A stretch of DNA of 32,229 nucleotides from a virus. The notes beneath the pieces were generated by a model, which was not told the DNA's origin, searched no databases, and saw only the letters and a program-made list of their open reading frames with translations. The stretch lies in the IMG/VR virus record IMGVR_UViG_3300025652_000292, positions 1 to 32,229 of that record. One strand, given 5' to 3'. Positions 14,166 through 21,084 of the stretch are shown here, one piece after another. The translations under genes and the position numbers were made by a program. Numbering within the stretch: the stretch's first letter is position 1; the number at the start of each line of letters is the position of its first letter.

Positions 14166-14603
14166 ATGAAAATTGAACTCACAGACGACCAGCGAGAAGA
14201 CCTGGAGGCGTTCCAGGTCAATGGCGGCCTGAGCAATACAGCAATGGCTGGGCACCTGGGTGTTAGCCCTGGGGTTTGGTCAAGAGCAATGGAAGGCCAG
14301 CCGGTACGCATCAGCAGCTACAAGAAACTGGTGGCGTGCCTGGAGCCTGACGTTGATGACCAGATGGCAGCTGCCCACGATATGGTCAACTCACCCAACC
14401 ATTATGCTGACTCCGAGATAGAGTGCATTGACGCTATGGTTGCAGCCTTTGGCACCGAGCGTGTCAGGGCTTACTGTGAGCTTGCTGCATTCAAGTATCA
14501 GTGGCGATGTGGGAAGAAACCAGGCAATGACGCCGACCAGGAAAAGGCCAAATCAGTTTGGTATTTACGTTACTCAATGGGGGACGACCCCCGAAAGGAT
14601 TAG
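14166..14603 (+). CDS. HTH-DUF3310 fusion protein (T7 gp1.7-related domain)
   Basis: A 145-aa protein of two parts. Residues 10-60 form a helix-turn-helix of XRE type (GGLSNTAMAGHLGVSPGVWS). Residues 73-138 are DUF3310 (VNSPNHYADSEIECIDAM through KYQWRCGKKPGNDADQEKAK, then SVWYLRY), the domain of T7 gp1.7, a nucleotide kinase. In many phages this domain stands alone, so the N-terminal DNA-binding addition is notable. It lies nine bases after the SSB-like gene and upstream of the exonuclease. It may couple nucleotide metabolism with regulation; the latter is inference. Confidence 0.8.
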   Translation: MKIELTDDQREDLEAFQVNGGLSNTAMAGHLGVSPGVWSRAMEGQPVRISSYKKLVACLEPDVDDQMAAAHDMVNSPNHYADSEIECIDAMVAAFGTERVRAYCELAAFKYQWRCGKKPGNDADQEKAKSVWYLRYSMGDDPRKD

Positions 14604-14604
14604 T

Positions 14605-15375
14605 ATGGATTTTAAACCAGGCATATACGAAGACCTCGATTATCCAACATATGACTCCATCCCCGCATGGAGATCCCACGATTTAACCTCGATAGCCAAG
14701 TGCCCATTCACCTGGAAGAACCGCAAGTTCAACAACTCGCCGGCTCTCCTGGAGGGCAGGGTGCAGCACACCGTCTTTCTGGAGCATCACAAGTTCCACG
14801 ACGAATTTGCCCTGGAGCCCAATGTGGACCGGCGCACTAAGGTGGGCAAAGAAGAGTATGCCGATTGGCTTACCTCGGTTGGTGACCGCACCCCTTGCAA
14901 GCAAGATATGTATGAAGTCTGCATGGAGCGCCGAGAGGTAGTTGCTGAGTACATACCCAAGCCAGAGCATCGAGTAGAGCTCACGCTTTGCTGGGAATGG
15001 TTGGGGCAGCCATGTAAGGGCAAATTAGATTGGCATACTGGCACTGACATCTGGGACCTCAAGACTTGCAGAGACGCATCCCCCAGGGGCTTCAAGTCAG
15101 CTATTAACAGCTTCAAGTATCACCAGCAAGCAGCCTATTATGTTGCCGGCTGCCGAGCCGTTGGTCTTCCGACTGAGAAGTTTTACTTCCTGGCCCAGGA
15201 GAAGATGGCCCCTTACCCCTATGCTGTCTATACCCTTTCAGATGAAGCCATAGCCTACGCAGATGCTAAGAATGAACAGGCCCTGGCAATCGGTATGGCG
15301 TGCAGGGAGAGTGACATCTACCTGCCTTATAACCAGGAAGGCATCAAGGAGTTTGACATAGGTGATCTTTACTAA
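14605..15375 (+). CDS. RecB/RecE-type PD-(D/E)XK exonuclease
   Basis: A 256-aa nuclease. The start chosen is the ATG at 14605, just after the upstream stop; a longer frame back to 14428 lies inside the DUF3310 gene. Motifs in order: His55 (GRVQHTVF), Glu125 (VELTLCWEW), Asp142 (GKLDWHTG), Asp151-Leu-Lys153 (IWDLKT), and Gln174/175 with Tyr178 (YHQQAAYY). This is the RecB-family active site with the QxxxY motif, as in RecE-like and DUF3799 phage exonucleases. It would resect DNA ends for recombination together with the SSB-like protein. No RecT/Beta-type annealing protein is seen, so the SSB-like protein may fill part of that role. Confidence 0.85.
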   Translation: MDFKPGIYEDLDYPTYDSIPAWRSHDLTSIAKCPFTWKNRKFNNSPALLEGRVQHTVFLEHHKFHDEFALEPNVDRRTKVGKEEYADWLTSVGDRTPCKQDMYEVCMERREVVAEYIPKPEHRVELTLCWEWLGQPCKGKLDWHTGTDIWDLKTCRDASPRGFKSAINSFKYHQQAAYYVAGCRAVGLPTEKFYFLAQEKMAPYPYAVYTLSDEAIAYADAKNEQALAIGMACRESDIYLPYNQEGIKEFDIGDLY

Positions 15376-15568
15376 AGAAGAGCAGGAGCGTGAGGACATG
15401 TGGGCTGAGCAGAAAAAGTATTATGCTGCCAGGTCAGTATGGCGTAAACGCTTCCAGGAAGTCCCCAGCAGGCGCCACGGCAAAACTTGGGGCCAGTGGT
15501 TCGAGAAGATGTTTGGAGAGAACCTGGACGATTACGCTAAGCGTATGGCTAAAAAAAAGCCTGGGTGA
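15362..15568 (+). CDS. 68-aa basic hypothetical protein, last gene of replication operon
   Basis: The frame can start at GTG 15362, overlapping the exonuclease end by 14 bases, or at ATG 15398 with AGGAG nine bases upstream; either is plausible. The product is basic and aromatic (MWAEQKKYYAARSVWRKRF) and ends KKKPG. No domain recognised. Its stop TGA lies in the loop of the terminator hairpin. Confidence 0.6.
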   Translation: MIFTKEEQEREDMWAEQKKYYAARSVWRKRFQEVPSRRHGKTWGQWFEKMFGENLDDYAKRMAKKKPG

Positions 15569-15584
15569 CCAGGCTATTTATTTC
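15550..15584. terminator. Bidirectional intrinsic terminator
   Basis: AGCCTGG (15558-15564), loop GTGA, CCAGGCT (15569-15575). On the plus strand ATTTATTTCT follows; on the minus strand a run of eight T's follows. It ends both the plus replication operon and the minus small-gene operon, whose last stop codons (15566-15568 and 15574-15576) are inside the hairpin. Confidence 0.85.
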
Positions 15585-15663
15585 TAAATCTCCACCAATC
15601 AATTAGGTTTTGAATCACTAAGACTGCAATTAAGCAGTCTAAAAAAAGTAAAAAATCAATCAT
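15574..15663 (-). CDS. 29-aa single-pass membrane micropeptide
   Basis: The frame begins at the ATG at 15661-15663, which overlaps the end of the zinc-ribbon gene, and stops TAG at 15574-15576. It starts MIDFLLFLDCLIAVLVIQNL and ends in a Trp/Arg-rich tail, so nearly all of it is one hydrophobic helix with a positive C-terminus. It resembles in plan the 27-aa peptide at 5479 (both begin MID followed by LLF). Within it, AGACTGC and GCAGTCT (15621-15640) form a hairpin. Confidence 0.5.
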   Translation of the reverse strand: MIDFLLFLDCLIAVLVIQNLIDWWRFRNK

Positions 15664-15811
15664 CGCAGGCTTTGCACCAGGGAATATCCCTCCCCTCTTC
15701 ATCCTCTACCAGGCCAAGCTCCTCACCACACTTTTCACAGAACTCAGCCTCCACCCAATCAAGGTCCCCATGATGCCAGTCGGGGTCCTTGATATCCCAG
15801 TCACCGATCAC
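15656..15811 (-). CDS. 51-aa zinc-ribbon-like protein
   Basis: GTG start at 15811 overlapping the previous stop (GTGA), and stop TGA at 15656-15658. The acidic product contains FCEKCGEEL and, about 20 residues on, WCKACDD, a CxxC...CxxC pattern of a small zinc ribbon. Such proteins often bind RNA polymerase or nucleic acid, but no specific family is recognised. Confidence 0.6.
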   Translation of the reverse strand: MIGDWDIKDPDWHHGDLDWVEAEFCEKCGEELGLVEDEEGRDIPWCKACDD

Positions 15812-16137
15812 CACTCAATCCTGTCGTGAATGGCAACTGCTCCATACCAACTTTGACCTAAAAGCTCTCGACATTTATCGCTGAAACGACTGTCGCTTGT
15901 TCCACCATAGTTTCCGCCAAACATTGTCCACTTGCCTTCAGCATCCGCCGGCTCGATTCTCAATATCTTTCTACCACCTATCGGCTCAGCCATAACCAAG
16001 ACAGCAGCGGGGCTGTCTTCGCTGGGCTCAAATGGCCCCTCAACATTTGTGAGACATAACTGCTTTGCGGTAGCGCTAATACCGCCTGCGGTGCTGTCAC
16101 CAAGATCGTTTCGATAAACATAAACTGTCATACCCAT
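15808..16137 (-). CDS. 109-aa conserved hypothetical phage protein
   Basis: The start is the ATG at 16137, which shares a base with the upstream stop (TAATG) and has GGAG eight bases before it; an in-frame GTG at 16146 is less likely. Segments VYVYRNDLGD, NVEGPFEPSEDSPAAV and GGNYGGTSDSRFSD recall an unnamed phage protein family known to me only as hypothetical. Compact alpha/beta, no catalytic motif seen. Confidence 0.65.
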   Translation of the reverse strand: MGMTVYVYRNDLGDSTAGGISATAKQLCLTNVEGPFEPSEDSPAAVLVMAEPIGGRKILRIEPADAEGKWTMFGGNYGGTSDSRFSDKCRELLGQSWYGAVAIHDRIEW

Positions 16138-16331
16138 TAGAACCACTCCTTTTGACCAGTAATTGCGTGACGCATCTCAAGCACAACAAAGGGACATGTC
16201 ACATCCATTGTCTGGGTTCCAGCCCACTCACAAGCCTGGTCCCAGGTTGGGAACCGCATGACCTTGAAGCCATGCTGCCCATTCTTTACACCTCCACAGT
16301 GAAAGGTATCCATCTCAACCGTAATCATCAC
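16137..16331 (-). CDS. 64-aa hypothetical early protein
   Basis: A small mixed protein with MDTFHCGGVKNGQHGFKVMR near the N-terminus and MDVTCPFVVLEM later; its Cys/His residues are too scattered for a clear zinc site. Its ATG overlaps the preceding stop and its stop overlaps the next start. No known family. Confidence 0.6.
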   Translation of the reverse strand: MMITVEMDTFHCGGVKNGQHGFKVMRFPTWDQACEWAGTQTMDVTCPFVVLEMRHAITGQKEWF

Positions 16332-16525
16332 TCACCTCCTTCAGCTTCGATCATCTCATCACAGAACCCCATGGCTTTCTCAAAGGCGTTTTGCGCCTCC
16401 TCATCTCTGCCGCACTGCATCATGAACGCCATGAATTGCAACTGAAACTTTATCTTGCTCGCAGCGCTCTGCTCTTCCTTGATCTCGTTACCGAACATGT
16501 CTATTGCTTGACCCATCTCACTCAC
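16328..16525 (-). CDS. 65-aa helical hypothetical early protein
   Basis: First gene of the minus early operon ending at 15574. The product is Met/Glu-rich and helical (MSEMGQAIDMFGNEIKEEQS, then KIKFQLQFMAFMMQCGRDEE). A GGAGTGAGTGAG tract precedes the ATG. No domain recognised. Confidence 0.62.
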   Translation of the reverse strand: MSEMGQAIDMFGNEIKEEQSAASKIKFQLQFMAFMMQCGRDEEAQNAFEKAMGFCDEMIEAEGGE

Positions 16526-16556
16526 TCCTCAATTGATTAATTACCCTACATACATA

Positions 16557-16585
16557 TAGTCTCATATTATCGTGTCGTTGTATAC
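16557..16585 (-). promoter_or_regulatory. Degenerate member of operator-promoter family (P5, minus)
   Basis: ACAACGACACGATAAT is present on the minus strand (16582-16567), but the boxes around it are poor: GTATAC for -35 and AGACTA for -10 at 17-base spacing. It is placed to drive the minus operon from 16525. The intact block with poor core boxes suggests the block itself is under selection. Confidence 0.55.
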
Positions 16586-16660
16586 ATCTTTACACATTAT
16601 ATATAGACCGTGTAGTTATAAGGGCTGCAGCTGATATGCACTTTTATTCTATATATATTT

Positions 16661-16699
16661 GTGCAAACACTTGCACAACGACACGATATGTGTGATTAT
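16661..16699 (+). promoter_or_regulatory. Sigma70-like promoter with embedded operator and palindrome (P4, plus)
   Basis: TTGCAC at 16671-16676, a 17-base spacer starting AACGACACGATA, and GATTAT at 16694-16699. The -35 box is also the right arm of the palindrome GTGCAA-acac-TTGCAC (16661-16676), an additional possible operator. It drives the 193-aa gene at 16738 (AAGGAG at 16726). Confidence 0.72.
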
Positions 16700-16737
16700 A
16701 GCTATGTGGTAATCAATTAGTAATTAAGGAGAACGAT

Positions 16738-17319
16738 ATGAGAGCACGAATGACTAGAGAGTTTTACATCCCAGCAGACTCTGTTGAGGTTAAGCCAGAA
16801 GGCATTGACGCCGTTGCCTACTACTACGACAGCGGTGCCAACAAGCCAGCTGCCATGATCTTCATCGGCAAGCAGCAGAAGCCAGCCAAGCACTACTGCT
16901 TCAAGAGCGTCGAGCGAAGAGATGAGTATGTCCAGGAGATCTTCGAGAACGTCAAGGCCAACGCTGAGTACAAGAAGGAGCGAGCCGCCAAGGCCAAGGC
17001 TGCCAAGACTGAGGCTGCCAACACTATCAAGGTGGGTGACATCTTCGATACTAGCTGGGGCTATGACCAGACCAATGTTGAGTTCTTCAAGGTTGTCGCC
17101 AAGAAGGGCCAGATGATCGAGGTGGTTGAGATTGGCCAGGTAACTATGGAGAGCAACCAGAACATGGATTACGTTGCCCCCAATCCTGACCACATTATCG
17201 GCAAGATCATGACCAAGAGAATCAATCAGTACGGTGGATTCAAGGCTCACGACTGCGCCAACGCCAGCCCTTACGGTGGTCAACCTCGATATCAAACTGC
17301 CTGGGGTTACGGGCACTAA
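16738..17319 (+). CDS. 193-aa codon-optimised hypothetical protein
   Basis: A protein with a beta-rich N-domain (FYIPADSVEVKPEGIDAVAY), an Ala/Lys helix (KERAAKAKAAKTEAANTIK) and a C-domain with VGDIFDTSWGYDQTNVEFFK. The GDI..SWGYDQTN core recalls proteins of phages and mobile elements that I know only as hypothetical. Codon use is unlike its neighbours: almost all Lys, Glu, Ile, Phe and Asn codons end in C or G (AAG, GAG, ATC, TTC, AAC), as for a very highly expressed gene. It has the single-gene promoter P4, a strong ribosome site and a terminator directly after it, so abundant early expression is expected. Function unknown. Confidence 0.75.
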   Translation: MRARMTREFYIPADSVEVKPEGIDAVAYYYDSGANKPAAMIFIGKQQKPAKHYCFKSVERRDEYVQEIFENVKANAEYKKERAAKAKAAKTEAANTIKVGDIFDTSWGYDQTNVEFFKVVAKKGQMIEVVEIGQVTMESNQNMDYVAPNPDHIIGKIMTKRINQYGGFKAHDCANASPYGGQPRYQTAWGYGH

Positions 17320-17325
17320 TCAACC

Positions 17326-17341
17326 AGCCCCTTCGGGGGCT
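17326..17341. terminator. UUCG-loop bidirectional terminator hairpin
   Basis: AGCCCC-TTCG-GGGGCT, a very stable tetraloop hairpin between the convergent 193-aa and 2OG-oxygenase genes. The flanking T content is modest on both strands, so it may act partly as an RNA-stabilising 3' end. Confidence 0.65.
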
Positions 17342-18077
17342 ATTCGATCTCTTCGTAAATGTGTTTATTCCTAGACTTATTATGTAACCAGAATACCAGG
17401 AGGTATCTGTCGCCACTCTCCACTGCCAAGCCCCTGTGGAGATTGGTGAAGGATGGGAATATAAGGGCATGGCCAGAGGGCAAGGGCTTGAGCGTTCCAT
17501 GATTATGGAATTCAGTACCGCCACCGACATACCCTCCAGTGTTCAGCGGAACAACCACCGAGATATCTGCAGACTCATCATGGTGCCAGGCACCTTTCTG
17601 CTTATCCTTGGGGTTGTAGTTTGCTATCTGCACCGAGGAGATATCAAAGCAATCTCTCTGATACAGGCTTAGGAATATAGGGTTGAGGACAGTCTGCACC
17701 ACGAACCACATACGGCTATACAGCTCAGGACAGTGGTCCCGCAGCACAATCTCTGGGATTTGCCTGAGCTCATCCTCATCCTCATTCGGTTTAAATGCAA
17801 CGTGATCTTCCATGAGTTTGATCTCTTCGACCATCATCTTGCACCATTGCCGCCTAAACAAAGGCACGGTGTAAATGTCAGGAAAGACCCGCTTGCACAT
17901 CTTATCTATGGGGGTTTTATGAAGATCCTCACGCCCCTCATTAGCTCTGTATTTGGCTATGGCGGGGATAGATTCCTGGACGGCATCATACAGGGCATGA
18001 TTGATAGGCCAGTTCGACTGCATTGAAAGAAGATAATTCTTTATTTGGTAAGTCATAGTTTGCATATTCTTACACAA
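17340..18077 (-). CDS. 2-oxoglutarate/Fe(II)-dependent oxygenase
   Basis: A 245-aa protein; the start may be ATG 18077 or the internal ATG at 18056, with no strong ribosome site to choose between them. The C-terminal half is a double-stranded beta-helix oxygenase of the prolyl/lysyl-hydroxylase type: WHHDES with iron ligands His165 and Asp167, the GGGTEFHNHG strand at 185-194, FPSFTNLHRG with third ligand His214, and Arg224 ten residues on for 2-oxoglutarate. The N-terminal half is helical and unrecognised. Phage relatives hydroxylate protein side chains or modify DNA bases; the substrate cannot be told here. It is a single minus gene ending in the shared hairpin. Confidence 0.85.
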   Translation of the reverse strand: MCKNMQTMTYQIKNYLLSMQSNWPINHALYDAVQESIPAIAKYRANEGREDLHKTPIDKMCKRVFPDIYTVPLFRRQWCKMMVEEIKLMEDHVAFKPNEDEDELRQIPEIVLRDHCPELYSRMWFVVQTVLNPIFLSLYQRDCFDISSVQIANYNPKDKQKGAWHHDESADISVVVPLNTGGYVGGGTEFHNHGTLKPLPSGHALIFPSFTNLHRGLAVESGDRYLLVFWLHNKSRNKHIYEEIE

Positions 18078-18116
18078 AACTATAAACTGGTCCAGACAAA
18101 TTTGATAGGACTAACA

Positions 18117-18302
18117 ATGACTAACGTAGAAGATAAACCACAACCAGATCGCCAGCGTAAAAGCCTGGCTGTTGACCAGCACACCTATGATTTGCTGCAG
18201 GAAATTTGCTTCGATCAGAGACGCTCAAAGATAGACCAGCTCAAGATTTTGATTGAGCATGAGCATGACCGACTGTTCCTGGCTGCAGGGATCCAGGCGT
18301 GA
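18117..18302 (+). CDS. 61-aa possible ribbon-helix-helix-like protein
   Basis: The start chosen is the ATG at 18117 with AGGA upstream; the frame opens earlier, at 18045, but would overlap the divergent oxygenase start. The segment RKSLAVDQHTYDLLQEICFD, then RRSKIDQLKILIEHEHDR, has the strand-helix-helix plan of small CopG/Arc-type DNA-binding proteins, making it a candidate repressor. This is a fold guess from the pattern only. Confidence 0.6.
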   Translation: MTNVEDKPQPDRQRKSLAVDQHTYDLLQEICFDQRRSKIDQLKILIEHEHDRLFLAAGIQA

Positions 18303-18547
18303 ATCTGTTCAATAAACCAGGGGCTTCTCGCTCAGTACCGCAAAGCTACAAGCCAGTGCTTGAGGCGTCAGAAGTTATCGACTTGTTTGCCAGGCTAACA
18401 CTGCACCAGCAAGCAGCAATGATGCGACTGTTAAGCCGCAACATAGTGATCGACCTGGGAGACGACAATCGTTATATGGGATATGAGTTTGACTACAGCG
18501 TAGATGGCGCAGTGATTTCTGTTACGCCGTCTATTGATGAAGACTAA
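18299..18547 (+). CDS. 82-aa hypothetical protein
   Basis: GTG start overlapping the previous stop (GTGA). The middle FARLTLHQQAAMMRLLSRNI is helical and the end (YEFDYSVDGAVISVTPSIDE) beta-like and acidic. No family recognised. Its stop overlaps that of the convergent 846-aa virion gene by three bases. Confidence 0.6.
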   Translation: MNLFNKPGASRSVPQSYKPVLEASEVIDLFARLTLHQQAAMMRLLSRNIVIDLGDDNRYMGYEFDYSVDGAVISVTPSIDED

Positions 18548-21084
18548 ACCAGCCCTGCGATACCCGATCTATTAGCTTGCATCCGCGAGGCTAATTCCCT
18601 GTCTGCGTCATTTGGTAGGATGGTTGGCGACATAGCTGACTGGAAAGAACTAGGTGCGCTAACTCCACCGGTAGAAGGCAGTGGCTCAAACATAGAACCA
18701 TCTGTCGAACCGACCTGCGGAATACTCATACTGTTAAGGCTCGCCATGAGCTCTTCCCTATTTGGCAGCAGCTTATCTGCCGTGCTCTTAGGAACAACCT
18801 GGCGGAATGCTGATTCATTGTTCTCTGGTATAGCTTTGGGACCCTGTTGAGACTCAGAGCTCTCCCAATCCATTGGCTCGATAGCATCCTGGCTCAAGCC
18901 CTGGATAACACCCTTAACCTCATCACGGATATCGGGATTAACTTCTGAGATCTGAACCAGGCGGCGGATATGCTGCCCAAAAGAGTTGGGCTTGTATGCC
19001 GCTATCTCTACACCTTTAGATAGCCACTTCACAAAGTCCTTGTTGGTCATCAACTTGGCGGAAGCATAGGGGGCAATCAACCCGCCTAACCCGTACTCAA
19101 ATCCGTCACCACCCAGTAACTTTCCTGCCTCAGCAGCCAGGGGACCAAAGGTTCCCATTGCTCCTAACAGCCTGGCAGTGCCAGAGGGGTTAGCCATTTG
19201 AGCTGCAGTCTTACCTACACGGTCAATTGTAAACACCAGGTCATCAAGAGCTGGTGCCAGGTCGGCATATTCTGTTCCGCCAAACAAAGCCTCTTTCGCT
19301 TCTTTGGAAAGGTTGTTCCAGTTGGTAACAAATCTGTTTGGGGAGAAGCCGGCCTCAGCCATCGCCTCGGCGCCAGACTTGGCGGCCTGCTCACCTAACT
19401 CAGAAGCACCCGCAGCTGATCCGGTAGGCATGCCCATTCTGCCCAGCATGTAGCCGGATAGAACATTAAACTCATCAGGCTCAAATTGACGACGAAGTTT
19501 TTCAAGACGCTCGGCGCCCTCTTTAGAACCGCTAAGCACATAGCGTAAAGCTCCCGTGGCCTCAGTCTCTCCTCGCTTGATAACATCATCAACAAAGGCA
19601 ATGTCTCCGCCCTTACGCATATTCTGTTTAACAAACGCATTGGCGGCCTTATATTTATTTAAAATAGCGTTGGACGCACGCTTGCCAGCCTCACCATCAA
19701 ACATGTCTATCTGAGCGTTCCCTGCGGACTTTACAAGGTTATCCAGGTCTGCGGTGACATATCCTATCAACTCTTTTACTTTGGCCTCAGAACGGCTTAG
19801 AGCGCCTTGTGACTCGGCCTTTCTAACCGTGCTCATCAGGCTGCTTCTAAATGCTTTCAGCTGGTTATAATCGAGCACACCATCAGCAGCATCCTGGAGC
19901 AATCGACCGGCCTGCTCTAATGCAGGATTCAAGTCGGGGGCACCAGTTGCAGTCTTAGATTGTGCCAGGTACTTATCAACAAACTTCTTTGTGGCGCCAG
20001 CATCTGATCTAACGGTGTCGCCGATCAACTCGCCAACTTCGTCATACATTGCTTTTACTTGTTCATCGTAACGAGCCCTGGATGCCTGGGCTGCTCCCAT
20101 TACTTGGTCGGCTGCTTCTGAGGTTGTTCTTACACCACCATACTTGCCAGCTAAACCGGCGGTGGCTTCATCGAGCTCTACCAGGGTTTTCTCCGCGTTC
20201 TCCTTCATGATACGAACAGACGGGGGAGCCGCTGCTAGATACTGCTCAAATAAATTAACCAGGGGATTACCGCTAACCTGGCCGGCAGTGGGGTTACTAA
20301 CGCCGGCCTTAGACATTCTGTCAAGAGCTTCTTTTGCTGAGGTATCTAAGGCGTTTATTGAATACCTGATTGGGGCGCCAACCGCAAACTTAACGCCGTT
20401 ATAAATCTTAGATACGATTGGACCAGCCGCAGCATTGACTGCCGCAGTGGTAGAGAAGTCACCTAGCCTTTCCACGCCTGTCCTGTTGTCTTCGGTTTCC
20501 CCGAAGAAATCCAGAATACCAATATACGCTTCTCTTGCTGCAGCGCTGCCAAGTCCTTCCCCAGCTACAAAGCCAGCGGTTGCTGCAGGGATGGCTCCTA
20601 TCACTGTGGGAGAGGCAAGAGTTCCAGCGGCTGCTGCACCACCAATACCACCACCAATACCACCAATAGTCTCAGCTATCTCTGGACCTACATCAGCAAA
20701 GTCGCCCAGGGTAGGAATGGGCATCCCGAACAATCTGACATCCTCATCAAAAAGCGTGAGCGTCCCAGTCTCTGGATTAGTAAATACAAAGTTACCTCGG
20801 CCAAACCTGGAGGCGCCATTCTTTGGATCAAGGACCTCAACAGGCATAGCGTCAGGATAAAACTTTTTAATGGTAGCCAGCTTATCGTCAACTGATTGAG
20901 CTGCAGCCACCTGGGCTCTAATTCCGGCAGATGCGCCAGACTTGGTGTCTATTGAGTTTAAAATATCTGCCTGAGCCAGAGACATAAGTTGATCGTCAGA
21001 ATAGCTTCCTAAGCTAGGAATCTCTGGAAAAACCATAGAGAGCAGTTGGTCGTCACTTAAAGTTTCTAATGCTTTTTCACTCAC
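18544..21084 (-). CDS. Large internal virion / DNA-ejection protein
   Basis: An 846-aa protein with a GTG start coupled to the upstream stop (TAGTG). It opens with two short acidic repeats (LETLSDDQLLSMVFPEI, GSYSDDQLMSLAQ). A long Gly/Ala-rich hydrophobic segment follows at about 138-185 (GGIGGGIGGAAAAGTLASPT), which could cross or insert into a membrane. Several hundred residues of charged helices come next, then a low-complexity tail ending near SPTILPNDADRELASRM. Size, position at the end of the virion operon and composition match podovirus ejection proteins that form the conduit across the envelope. No transglycosylase motif was found. Confidence 0.75.
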   Translation of the reverse strand: MSEKALETLSDDQLLSMVFPEIPSLGSYSDDQLMSLAQADILNSIDTKSGASAGIRAQVAAAQSVDDKLATIKKFYPDAMPVEVLDPKNGASRFGRGNFVFTNPETGTLTLFDEDVRLFGMPIPTLGDFADVGPEIAETIGGIGGGIGGAAAAGTLASPTVIGAIPAATAGFVAGEGLGSAAAREAYIGILDFFGETEDNRTGVERLGDFSTTAAVNAAAGPIVSKIYNGVKFAVGAPIRYSINALDTSAKEALDRMSKAGVSNPTAGQVSGNPLVNLFEQYLAAAPPSVRIMKENAEKTLVELDEATAGLAGKYGGVRTTSEAADQVMGAAQASRARYDEQVKAMYDEVGELIGDTVRSDAGATKKFVDKYLAQSKTATGAPDLNPALEQAGRLLQDAADGVLDYNQLKAFRSSLMSTVRKAESQGALSRSEAKVKELIGYVTADLDNLVKSAGNAQIDMFDGEAGKRASNAILNKYKAANAFVKQNMRKGGDIAFVDDVIKRGETEATGALRYVLSGSKEGAERLEKLRRQFEPDEFNVLSGYMLGRMGMPTGSAAGASELGEQAAKSGAEAMAEAGFSPNRFVTNWNNLSKEAKEALFGGTEYADLAPALDDLVFTIDRVGKTAAQMANPSGTARLLGAMGTFGPLAAEAGKLLGGDGFEYGLGGLIAPYASAKLMTNKDFVKWLSKGVEIAAYKPNSFGQHIRRLVQISEVNPDIRDEVKGVIQGLSQDAIEPMDWESSESQQGPKAIPENNESAFRQVVPKSTADKLLPNREELMASLNSMSIPQVGSTDGSMFEPLPSTGGVSAPSSFQSAMSPTILPNDADRELASRMQANRSGIAGLV

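Noticed and set aside
15621-15640. Hairpin AGACTGC/GCAGTCT as a terminator
   Set aside because: On both strands the T-run precedes rather than follows the hairpin, and it lies inside the 29-aa peptide gene.
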